This document shows positions 55,052-62,957 of a DNA stretch of 64,000 bases, piece by piece. The notes beneath the pieces are model-generated. The model saw only the letters and a list, made by a program, of their open reading frames with translations, made no database searches and had not been told where the DNA came from. The stretch is taken from assembly GCA_038828875.1 (NCBI GenBank), contig JAWBMQ010000006.1, positions 1 through 64,000 on the forward strand. The letters are read 5' to 3'. Every line of letters begins with the position of its first letter. Positions within the stretch are counted from its first letter, which is position 1. The stretch is from JAWBMQ01 sp038828875. GTDB taxonomy: Archaea; Nanobdellota; Nanobdellia; Woesearchaeales; JAWBMQ01. Position numbers and translations under genes: made by a program.

Positions 55052-56524
55052 TTATAAATCAACTAACAACTCATTGCTTATTATCTTAAAAGTTTTGTTT
55101 TTTCTAGTATAAAATAACTCTGCTGCATTAAATATGGTTTTTCCAAAAATTTGCAATTTAAATTTCAAAGTATAAGAAATTATTCTTTCATCCTTGGGAT
55201 CTATGTTTCCCAAATTCCATTTTAATACTAAATGATTTTGAGTTCTTAAAATTTCTGGCTCTAAAGCTCCTGGTTTATGAACGTATTCACAATTTAAAGG
55301 CAATTTCTCTTTAATAACTACATTATCAAAAGATTTTGAAGACCTATTTTTAAATGATAATTCAAACGTTATGTATAAATAACCTTCTTTGAGATAAGAT
55401 TTTACCACAGATTTTGTAAAAGTAAATGGAGCTCTAAATAAAAGAATTAATATTATTAACAATAAAATAACGCCTATTGAAATTGCTGCAGTATAAATCA
55501 ATTTCTTATAATACTCTTTGTAAGAAATATGAACAAAATGAACTTTTTCTGAATAGGGTGGAACTTCTTCATCAATTATAAAATGAGTTGTATTTACCAA
55601 AGTTGTTGAATTGATGTATTTAGAAGGTTTTCCAAAACCAACACTTTTGTAAAACTTAACAGGAACATTACCTTCATTGATTAGCTTTATAGTATAATTC
55701 CTTTCTAATAAGAAATGTTTCCAAACTATAGATTCATTAACATAATATTCATCTCTAAAACTTTCAACTGGCAAAATTTCAAAATTATATTTTTTAACAT
55801 ACGATTCTTGACCATATTTTACAGTAATAACCAAAGTACTATTTTTAGGTATTTGTTTCTCAGGCAAATTGAATGAAAAAACTTCATAAATCTTATAATT
55901 TGAAACTGGTGCATCTTTTGTTTTTGGTTTAAGATCATATGTTTTTTGGATTGAATAAAATTCATTATCAACTTTAAGCTCTACTTTTCCAACGTATCTT
56001 GGATTTTTGTTTTCAATGTAAAAATCAAAAACCACAGTTTGTCCTGGATAAAATTTGTTTTTTTCCATTGATGTTTGAACGTTCACCATCAAAGGATATT
56101 CCTCTACTTCCTCTTTAACAGGTTTAGGGATTATATAAATTCTTAAAGGAAACATCTCTTCTACAGTTTTATTCTGTTCAGCAGCAGCTTCATCTTTTAC
56201 AATTAAACTAAAAACATAGATTTTAGGTTCTACTTTCATCGGTTTTAAATAAATATAAAATTCATCTCCCTTTTTAAATTGATGTGGATAAAAATAGATT
56301 GAAGAAGGATCTGTATAATAGAACCAATTATAACTAAAAAGAGGAACATCGAAGCTATAATAACCATTTTCATTTATTATTATTTTAAATTCTGCAGTTT
56401 CATTATCGTAAATTTTATCTTTAATAGGAATAATTGTGAGTGTTGTTTGATTTAAAGAATAAACTAGATTTATTCCAAACAAAAATAACAAAAATACTGC
56501 AAAAATTCTATTAATTCGTTTCAT
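55052..56524 (-). CDS. Secreted/membrane Ig-like protein with DUF11-like C-terminal part
   Basis: The 490-residue protein has a signal peptide (about 1-23), three beta-rich domains (about 25-340), one TM helix (about 342-365) and then about 125 residues of another beta domain. That domain contains KSFDNVVIKEKLPLNCEYVH and IDPKDERIISYTLKFKLQ, as in DUF11-like surface repeats. With a cleaved signal peptide this last domain would be cytoplasmic, which is unusual for such a fold. Function unknown. Confidence 0.7.
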   Translation of the reverse strand: MKRINRIFAVFLLFLFGINLVYSLNQTTLTIIPIKDKIYDNETAEFKIIINENGYYSFDVPLFSYNWFYYTDPSSIYFYPHQFKKGDEFYIYLKPMKVEPKIYVFSLIVKDEAAAEQNKTVEEMFPLRIYIIPKPVKEEVEEYPLMVNVQTSMEKNKFYPGQTVVFDFYIENKNPRYVGKVELKVDNEFYSIQKTYDLKPKTKDAPVSNYKIYEVFSFNLPEKQIPKNSTLVITVKYGQESYVKKYNFEILPVESFRDEYYVNESIVWKHFLLERNYTIKLINEGNVPVKFYKSVGFGKPSKYINSTTLVNTTHFIIDEEVPPYSEKVHFVHISYKEYYKKLIYTAAISIGVILLLIILILLFRAPFTFTKSVVKSYLKEGYLYITFELSFKNRSSKSFDNVVIKEKLPLNCEYVHKPGALEPEILRTQNHLVLKWNLGNIDPKDERIISYTLKFKLQIFGKTIFNAAELFYTRKNKTFKIISNELLVDL

Positions 56525-56576
56525 TTTACATTTTTTAAGTTAATAATATTTAAATATTTTTCCAAAAATAGAAAAA

Positions 56577-57548
56577 TTAAATGAATTTTCCTAATTTTCT
56601 TTTAAAATCCTCAATAATTTCTACTTTCTCAGGGTCAACTTCATTTTTTATTGCTAAATAATATGATACCCACATTCCTATATGAATTAAACTTAAAACC
56701 CTGCTTAAATAAGAAGATCCTTTAAAAGAGATGATGACTGTTTTTATTTCCATCTTTTTCATTATATCTTGAAACAATTCCATTCTTTTCTTGATTCTAT
56801 AATGATCTTCGACATCCTGTAAGATGATAACATAATAATCTTTACTTAAAGTAAATCCTACCATTTCATTATGATTTAATTCTGAAAAGAAATTAAAAAA
56901 ACATGCTTGTTTAGAACATTCATTGATCAATGCTTTCCAAATCATAGCAACAGAAGATAAAGAATAACTAGCATAAATTATAGGAGTAGCATTTATTTTT
57001 TCAGCTAACTGTCTTCCATATTCTTCATGATTCTTCCAATTAACCATTTTTAACAATTCTAATTCTGCATCTAAATTCAAACTTAATAATTCCTCTAACA
57101 AAGATAACTCAGCAAACAAAAAATAACCTAATGCTAATCTTGGTTGATATCCTTTAGGTAATTCTACAAAAGGAAAATTATATTTGTCTGCTAATTCTTT
57201 AATATATCCACCTGAAGAGATAACAATAGTGTTCAATTTCTTAGAATAACAATCTCTTAAACAAGAAATTGTTTCTTCAGTACTTCCTGAATAACTTTGT
57301 ACAAAAATTAAGTAATGTTTATCGACATATTCTGGAATATGGTATTCTCTAATAATATGAACAGGAATTTTTATTTTTTTGTACTCTAAATAATTTTTTA
57401 AAATCTCACCACTTAATGCACTTCCTCCCATTCCTACAATAACAATTCCTTTAACAGAAGAAAGTTCTGCTTTTATTTTTGGAACTTTAACTTTGTAAAA
57501 TTGTTCAGGAAAAGCAACAATTTGATCCCTTGCACTTTCTTTTGACAT
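56577..57548 (-). CDS. Bifunctional phosphoglucose/phosphomannose isomerase
   Basis: About 323 residues, two SIS domains. IVGMGGSALSGEILKNYL and FVQSYSGSTEETISCLRD bind the sugar phosphate, and SELNHNEMVGF carries the conserved catalytic region of archaeal PGI/PMI enzymes, which interconvert glucose-6-P or mannose-6-P with fructose-6-P. The ATG at 57548 follows GGTGG; the TATA box TATATATAA (57582-57590) lies upstream. It is divergent from a TrmB-like sugar regulator. Confidence 0.9.
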   Translation of the reverse strand: MSKESARDQIVAFPEQFYKVKVPKIKAELSSVKGIVIVGMGGSALSGEILKNYLEYKKIKIPVHIIREYHIPEYVDKHYLIFVQSYSGSTEETISCLRDCYSKKLNTIVISSGGYIKELADKYNFPFVELPKGYQPRLALGYFLFAELSLLEELLSLNLDAELELLKMVNWKNHEEYGRQLAEKINATPIIYASYSLSSVAMIWKALINECSKQACFFNFFSELNHNEMVGFTLSKDYYVIILQDVEDHYRIKKRMELFQDIMKKMEIKTVIISFKGSSYLSRVLSLIHIGMWVSYYLAIKNEVDPEKVEIIEDFKRKLGKFI

Positions 57549-57679
57549 TTTTTCCACCTGGATTAAAATTAAAAATTTTTCTTATATATAATTTTTTTGT
57601 TAATAAAAAATGAAAAAATTAATTCAAAAATAAACAAAAAATAAAATGTTTCTATTGACAAGTAACAAAAATAACAAAA

Positions 57680-57716
57680 AATTTATAAACAAATTATTAT
57701 TACTACAAAATAGTAA
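57680..57716 (+). promoter_or_regulatory. TATA box and operator-like inverted repeat of the TrmB-like gene
   Basis: AATTTATAAAC (57680-57690) predicts a start near 57711. The perfect inverted repeat TTACTA-CAAAA-TAGTAA (57700-57716) covers that point, so bound protein would block initiation. It is a candidate autoregulatory site in the region shared with the divergent PGI/PMI gene. Confidence 0.5.
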
Positions 57717-57736
57717 ATAATTTTAAAGGTGAAAAT

Positions 57737-58633
57737 ATGAGAAAAAAGAACATATTAGATGAAGAAAAAAATACTTTTAATGATAATTTTTTAGAAAAAG
57801 AAGAAAAGATTGAAGAAGAAATTGATGATTCTAAGTTATTAAATTCTGAAAAATTACCAGTAAGCAAAGATTTACTAAGAAAGTTAAGTGATGAATTTGA
57901 TTTAAATGCCTATGAAACTGCAGTTTGGTTGACTTTGTTAAATAAAAAAGTTTTAAGTGCTGCTGAGATTTATGCTTTATCAGGAGTTCCAAGATCAAGA
58001 ACATACGATATTCTTGAAAGTTTAGAAAAAAAAGGATTTATAGTTCTTGTTCCTGGAAGACCTCTAAAGTACAAAGCATTACATCCTTCCAAAATCATAG
58101 AAAGAATGAAAATAAATATCTATGAAGAACTACAGGAAAAATTAGAAATGGTTGAAAGCTTGAAAGATAGTCAATTTTTAGAAAAATTAAAAGAATTGTA
58201 CAATTCTAATCAAGAAATTGCAGAAATCACTAAAATAAACGAAACATTACATGATCTTGCAATTTATGAAAAAATTAGAGATTCCATAAAAAATGCTAGC
58301 AAAAGCATAAAAATAGCATTAACTAAAGAACAAATCTATGAATTGATGGATTACACTGGTGGGACTTTATATTCAGCTACTAAAAAAGATATCGAATTAA
58401 AATTGATTGTAATTGGAGAAAGAGATAACATTATAGAGAAATTTTTTGGAATCAATAATGTATGCTATTGTGATGAACTAAAATTGAATGCTATAATAAT
58501 AGACGATACAGAATGTATTTTCTATATTGGAAAAAATCAAGCGATGTGGGTTAATACTGAATTTGTAGGAAAAGGTTTTGGAAGCTTCTTTAACTTCATT
58601 TGGGAAAGAGAAATCATAAAAAAGAGTTATTAA
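57737..58633 (+). CDS. TrmB-family transcriptional regulator
   Basis: The 298-residue protein starts with an acidic extension (about 1-48), followed by a winged helix (FDLNAYETAVWLTLLNKKVL and GVPRSRTYDILESLEKKGFI, about 55-120), a short coiled coil and a ligand/dimer domain. TrmB proteins control sugar uptake and metabolism in archaea, and the divergent neighbour is a sugar-phosphate isomerase. GGTGA precedes ATG. The acidic N-terminus is not usual for the family. Confidence 0.85.
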   Translation: MRKKNILDEEKNTFNDNFLEKEEKIEEEIDDSKLLNSEKLPVSKDLLRKLSDEFDLNAYETAVWLTLLNKKVLSAAEIYALSGVPRSRTYDILESLEKKGFIVLVPGRPLKYKALHPSKIIERMKINIYEELQEKLEMVESLKDSQFLEKLKELYNSNQEIAEITKINETLHDLAIYEKIRDSIKNASKSIKIALTKEQIYELMDYTGGTLYSATKKDIELKLIVIGERDNIIEKFFGINNVCYCDELKLNAIIIDDTECIFYIGKNQAMWVNTEFVGKGFGSFFNFIWEREIIKKSY

Positions 58634-58641
58634 TTTTTTAC

Positions 58642-59316
58642 TTATTTCTTATATCTCTTATAATATTCTTCATTTGTTAAAGTAGTGTTAAAAAAATCTT
58701 CTAATCTTTTTCCTACAATTAGTGGTGTTTCATTTCTTGTAAAGTTTTTTGTTGAAAATATTAGTAAAGAGGCATTATAAAGATTTAATGTTTTAGAAAA
58801 TTCAGTAGAAAGAGAAATAGAAAAATATTCTTCTTTATCTTTAATGTACTGCTCAATTGCATATCCTTGCAAAACATCTCGTTCATTATTAAGCTCATAT
58901 ATAAAAAAGATCGTATTTATTTGATAATATTCAGTGCAAATTGAATTCAGATTATTTAGTAAATAATAAACATTAAGTTGAGAAAAATAATAATCTCTCT
59001 GAAAAATTTTGTAAATATCTTTGTAAAATTTAGCTAAAGAACCATAACCTTCTAAAGTATTTCCATATCTTGAAATTGATTTTCTATATTCTTGTATTTG
59101 CTCTTTAAAAGTTTTACAAAATTGTTCTTTATCATAAAATGCGCTTTTGAAAAGTAAATTTAATTCTAAAGCATCATGGTTTACTGAATCAAAGTTAGAT
59201 GTGTAAAGCAATTTAGAAATTCTCTGATTATCAAAATAAACGTTCAAAGAATAACCTAACAAAAATACTAAAATTGTAGTTATCAAAGCATCTATAAAAA
59301 TTATTTTGAAATTCAT
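58642..59316 (-). CDS. One-TM protein with degenerate thioredoxin-like fold (copy 2)
   Basis: The 224-residue protein has an N-terminal TM helix (about 6-25), a helical middle part with four Cys-containing helices, and a C-terminal region parallel to the preceding gene: IFFIYELNNERDVLQGYAIE and a late TPLIVG strand. It appears to be a diverged paralogue of the next protein upstream and has no CxxC. It ends 9 bp from the convergent TrmB gene. Confidence 0.65.
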   Translation of the reverse strand: MNFKIIFIDALITTILVFLLGYSLNVYFDNQRISKLLYTSNFDSVNHDALELNLLFKSAFYDKEQFCKTFKEQIQEYRKSISRYGNTLEGYGSLAKFYKDIYKIFQRDYYFSQLNVYYLLNNLNSICTEYYQINTIFFIYELNNERDVLQGYAIEQYIKDKEEYFSISLSTEFSKTLNLYNASLLIFSTKNFTRNETPLIVGKRLEDFFNTTLTNEEYYKRYKK

Positions 59317-59343
59317 ATTTTCACGTTAATTTCAACACTTATT

Positions 59344-59994
59344 TTATTTATCAAATAAAGATTTCTCAATAACTTCATAGGAAGTTAAATTATAATAAAC
59401 TTTTTTATAGTTTACAACAATGCTTGGAGTAATGTTTATTTTATAATAATCTTCCAAAAATTTGTAAGTTTGGGAATATCCTTTTTGAACAGCAAAAATC
59501 TTTATTGATGGATAACGTTCAACTAACTTATCTAAAATTTTTCCTTGTTGTATTGATTCATTATTGATTCCCCAGAAATATAAAACAATTGGAACCTCTT
59601 TTTTACAAACATCAATATAATTTTTATACATCAAATAAAGTCTAAGCTGATAGAAATGATATCTTTCTTTCAGTAGATAATACTGTTCATTCTTTACGTT
59701 CTTTTCATCTAACATTTGCAATGTTTGACCTATCGTAGTTACTTGATTCTCTATCTGATTAATCAATTCTTGTGAAACATTACAATCAAACAATGAAGAA
59801 TAGTAAAAAGCTAATTGCAAATTTAAAAGATCCATGTTTAAAGATGTTGATTTTAACATTAAGGCAATCTTTTCACTGTTTAACGGATTAAAATTATATC
59901 CAGAAAAAAAACCTAAAAGAAAGAAAATTATTGCTATAGATAAATACCTAAAATATATTCTAAATTTTTCGATTTTCTTAATTTTTTCTTTCAT
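59344..59994 (-). CDS. One-TM thioredoxin-fold-like protein without CxxC (copy 1)
   Basis: The 216-residue protein has a TM helix (about 17-33), a helical stretch (about 38-130) and a C-terminal thioredoxin-like domain. PIVLYFWGINNESIQQGKIL has the strand-turn-helix of thioredoxins with NNES (144-147) where CxxC would be; KIFAV follows, then INITPSIVVN with the cis-Pro position (T189-P190). A redox-inactive binding role outside the membrane is inferred. It lies 1 bp after the GT2 glycosyltransferase. Confidence 0.68.
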   Translation of the reverse strand: MKEKIKKIEKFRIYFRYLSIAIIFFLLGFFSGYNFNPLNSEKIALMLKSTSLNMDLLNLQLAFYYSSLFDCNVSQELINQIENQVTTIGQTLQMLDEKNVKNEQYYLLKERYHFYQLRLYLMYKNYIDVCKKEVPIVLYFWGINNESIQQGKILDKLVERYPSIKIFAVQKGYSQTYKFLEDYYKINITPSIVVNYKKVYYNLTSYEVIEKSLFDK

Positions 59995-59995
59995 T

Positions 59996-61252
59996 TTACC
60001 ACTTCTTTTCTTTTTTTCTAATATACAAATACAAAGCTTGCATCCATTGTAAAAAAGTTAAATAAGGATATACATAAAGATAAATCAAAATACCTATAAA
60101 TGTTTTTACATTAAATTTTTCTTCAGCGAAAAAGAAAGATCTTATTAGAGTGTATGCAAAGATAAAGAATAAAATAACTAATGGAATTGTAATATAAAAA
60201 TTGGTATCTAAAATGTATTCTTCAATTGTTTGAAAATGAAACCATTCAATTGTTTTTGGTGCAAAGATCAACTTAAACAAAAATCTTGAAAATTCTAAAT
60301 ACATTTTATACAAAATCAAAGAAATCGAAAGAAACAGCACAAATGGTGCAATAATAGTAACGGGAATATAAAAAATTCCAAAAGCACCATGCTCTTTTGA
60401 AAAGATTAGATCTTTATGCTTTGCAGTTGTTTCAATAAAACCACGATACCATCTAATTCTTTGTTTCCACCAACTTTTAAAAGTTAACGGAACGTTTGTA
60501 AATGCAATACTTTCTGTAGACATTTCAATTTTATAATGATTCTTCACGATTTTCATAGCAACTTCGAAATCTTCAGTAATACTTTTTTCATCGAAACCAT
60601 TAACATCTCTTAAGATTTCTGTTTTGTAAACACTTAAAACCCCTGGAGTAACGTTTAGAAAATTAGCATATGCAAACAATTTTCTGTAAAGAGACATAAT
60701 TTGATACTCTATCTTTTGAGCATAACCTAACCAATGATCTGGATTTTTTACCTTTACTACTGAAATAACTGCAGCTACGTTTTTTTTCAAAGTTCCATCG
60801 ACATTGTAAAAATATTTTACATTATTTCTTAAAGAGTTTTTATCTAATGTGGAATCAGCATCAACACATGCAAAAAATTCAGTATCTGTAATCGATAATG
60901 CATCGTTCAATCCTTTCGCTTTTCCTTCATTGATTTTTTTATCAATAATTATTAAATTTTGGTGTTTTTTCTTGTATTCTTTTAAAATCTTGCCTGTATT
61001 ATCTTTAGAACCATCGTTAATTACAATCACTTTTAACTTATCTTTAGGGTAATTCAAAGAAAATATTGAATCCAAAGTGTGTGCAATAGTTTCTTCTTCG
61101 TTATGAGCAGGAACTGCGATAGTTACAGTAGGAAAAACTTGAACCCTTTTTTTCTCTTCTAAATCTAGGTAAATCAAATAATACAACCAAATAAAACCTA
61201 GAAAAAGAGATATAATTATCAATAATTGAGTAAGCAAGTATATTAAATTCAT
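59996..61252 (-). CDS. GT2-family membrane glycosyltransferase
   Basis: The 418-residue protein has one N-terminal TM helix, a GT-A domain with VAVPAHNEEET-like start, VINDGSKDNT and CVDADSTLD (the DxD metal site). The acceptor motif ITEDFEVA and the Q-x-x-R-W motif QRIRWYRG are typical of processive beta-glycosyltransferases of the hyaluronan/chitin/poly-GlcNAc type. Three C-terminal TM helices follow. Polysaccharide or glycan extension at the membrane is likely; the sugar is not readable. Confidence 0.88.
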   Translation of the reverse strand: MNLIYLLTQLLIIISLFLGFIWLYYLIYLDLEEKKRVQVFPTVTIAVPAHNEEETIAHTLDSIFSLNYPKDKLKVIVINDGSKDNTGKILKEYKKKHQNLIIIDKKINEGKAKGLNDALSITDTEFFACVDADSTLDKNSLRNNVKYFYNVDGTLKKNVAAVISVVKVKNPDHWLGYAQKIEYQIMSLYRKLFAYANFLNVTPGVLSVYKTEILRDVNGFDEKSITEDFEVAMKIVKNHYKIEMSTESIAFTNVPLTFKSWWKQRIRWYRGFIETTAKHKDLIFSKEHGAFGIFYIPVTIIAPFVLFLSISLILYKMYLEFSRFLFKLIFAPKTIEWFHFQTIEEYILDTNFYITIPLVILFFIFAYTLIRSFFFAEEKFNVKTFIGILIYLYVYPYLTFLQWMQALYLYIRKKEKKW

Positions 61253-61316
61253 GATTCTTTGAAAAAAGAAATATTTAAAAAATATTTCTAAAATAGCACA
61301 AGAGCATTAAAATTAA

Positions 61317-61667
61317 TTAAAATTCAGAAGAAAATTCATCATAATTTTTCAAATATCCTCTTCTCTTCAAATAATTTATTTGAGTTTCATTATATTTGAA
61401 AACAACATCTCCTTTTTCTTCTCCTAAATTTTCCCAAGGTTCTACAAGAACTAGATCTCCTTCTCTAACCCAAAGAAATCTTTTCAAACTTCCTGGAATC
61501 CTGCAAACTCTAGTTCTATTATCAAAACATCTTACTCTTAATCTACTTCCACCCAACCTTTGTTCTACTATACCAAAAACCTCGTTCTTCTGAGGAATTC
61601 TAATTCTTCTAATATCTATTGCCTCTTGTTCTTCAGGAGTTAATTGCTTTCTATCTTTATCACTCAT
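61317..61667 (-). CDS. eif1A: Translation initiation factor aIF1A
   Basis: The 116-residue S1/OB-fold protein binds the ribosomal A site during initiation. The core NEVFGIVEQRLGGSRLRVRC, then GSLKRFLWVREGDLVLVEPW is characteristic. Length is typical. It is divergent from the mazG-like gene. Confidence 0.96.
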   Translation of the reverse strand: MSDKDRKQLTPEEQEAIDIRRIRIPQKNEVFGIVEQRLGGSRLRVRCFDNRTRVCRIPGSLKRFLWVREGDLVLVEPWENLGEEKGDVVFKYNETQINYLKRRGYLKNYDEFSSEF

Positions 61668-61765
61668 TTTCTATCACTTTTTTATTTAAAAACTTCGTTA
61701 AAATTCAATATATTTATAATAGAAAACGTATTCATTTAAAAATATTATCTTATATCTTTGAAAAA

Positions 61766-62158
61766 ATGAAAAAAAACAATACCCAGAAAATATTTAAGGA
61801 ATTGATTGAAACTATGTTCAATAATTGGACTTATGATCCTTGGATTAAGACTGTAGATCTTAATAAGGCATTGAACGATTTAAAAGATGAGATTATTGAA
61901 TTTGAAAATGAAGATAATTTAAATGAAAAAAATAAAGAATTAGGCGATATTGTTTGGAATTGTTTAAATCTCCTTTATGTTTATTCAAAAGAAACAAATC
62001 AAGAACTTGAAAAACCAATTGAAGAACTAATAAAAAAAATGAAAAAAAGAAAACCATACATCTTCGAAAAAACTAATGTTGATTTAGAAGAAGCTAAAAG
62101 AATTTGGAAAAAAGTGAAAGAAGAAGAAAAATCACAGAGTGAAAACTATGAAACTTAG
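61766..62158 (+). CDS. MazG-family nucleotide pyrophosphohydrolase
   Basis: About 130 residues from MKKNNTQKIFKELIETMF. The MazG helix bundle has LKDEIIEFE (ExxE), KELGDIVWNCLNLLY (E-x-x-D metal ligands) and a Lys/Arg-rich KMKKRKPYIFEK end. MazG enzymes hydrolyse NTPs or dNTPs to NMP and PPi. The ATG at 61766 is chosen: a TTTAAAAAT element lies about 28 nt upstream, and the open frame further upstream overlaps the divergent gene and is not conserved. It overlaps the patatin gene by 11 bp. Confidence 0.85.
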   Translation: MKKNNTQKIFKELIETMFNNWTYDPWIKTVDLNKALNDLKDEIIEFENEDNLNEKNKELGDIVWNCLNLLYVYSKETNQELEKPIEELIKKMKKRKPYIFEKTNVDLEEAKRIWKKVKEEEKSQSENYET

Positions 62159-62942
62159 AAAAAAAACTGTAGGCTTAGCTTTAGCATCTGGTGGTGCTAG
62201 AGGTGGTGCTCACGTAGGCGTTTTGAAAAAATTAATTGAAGAAGGAATAAAGATTGATGAAGTTTCAGGTAGCAGCATTGGTGCTGTCGTAGGAGCATAT
62301 TATTGCAGCGGTAATTTTAGAAAATTGTTAGAATATATTGAAAAATATAACACAAAGAATTTTATCTGGCTACTAGATCCAAAATTTAGAGGAAGTAATG
62401 GGCTATTCCAAGGAAACAGAATTATGAATCTTTTAAGAAAAGATTTAGGTGATATTAAATTTGAAGATCTGAATGTAAAACTAAAAATTATAGCAACAGA
62501 TTTTATAACTGGAAAAGCTGTTGTTTTTGAGAAAGGTCCCATTGTTCCAGCGATTAGAGCAAGCATTAGTATTCCTTTTTTATTTGAACCTTTTGAATAC
62601 GATGGAAAAATTTTAGTAGATGGTGGCGTTGTTGTTCCATTGCCTTTGGAATATCTTAATACTGATGTCAAAATTGGCGTTTCATTAAGCTATTTAGATC
62701 CAAATGAAAATATAAAAGGTAGATTAAGAATTATTCAAAGGACTTTAGTGATTATGGAAAGAGTTATCATTGAAGAAAAATTTTATAATAACCCTGAATA
62801 CATCATCATTAATCCAAAAATAGCTGCAGGACATCCTTTTGATTTTGATGTTCTAAAAAAAGGCTTTGAAGTAGGTTATGAAGAGATGTCAAAAAATATG
62901 AAATTGCTTAAAAAAAGAATTAGCAATGTAGAAAAAATTTAA
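62148..62942 (+). CDS. Patatin-like phospholipase/acyl hydrolase
   Basis: About 264 residues. GLALASGGARGGAHVGVLK is the oxyanion loop, GSSIGA the nucleophile elbow (GxSxG) and VDGGVVVPLP the Asp of the Ser-Asp dyad. Length and motifs match short prokaryotic patatin-like proteins of the RssA/NTE type. The ATG at 62148 is preferred to a GTG three codons upstream, which lies within the GAGTGA site. Confidence 0.92.
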   Translation: MKLRKKTVGLALASGGARGGAHVGVLKKLIEEGIKIDEVSGSSIGAVVGAYYCSGNFRKLLEYIEKYNTKNFIWLLDPKFRGSNGLFQGNRIMNLLRKDLGDIKFEDLNVKLKIIATDFITGKAVVFEKGPIVPAIRASISIPFLFEPFEYDGKILVDGGVVVPLPLEYLNTDVKIGVSLSYLDPNENIKGRLRIIQRTLVIMERVIIEEKFYNNPEYIIINPKIAAGHPFDFDVLKKGFEVGYEEMSKNMKLLKKRISNVEKI

Positions 62943-62957
62943 AACATGGTGAATGCT

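Noticed and set aside
61619..61765. N-terminal extension of the MazG-family protein
   Set aside because: It overlaps the divergent aIF1A gene and encodes a hydrophobic stretch unrelated to MazG; a TATA-like element lies in front of the inner ATG.
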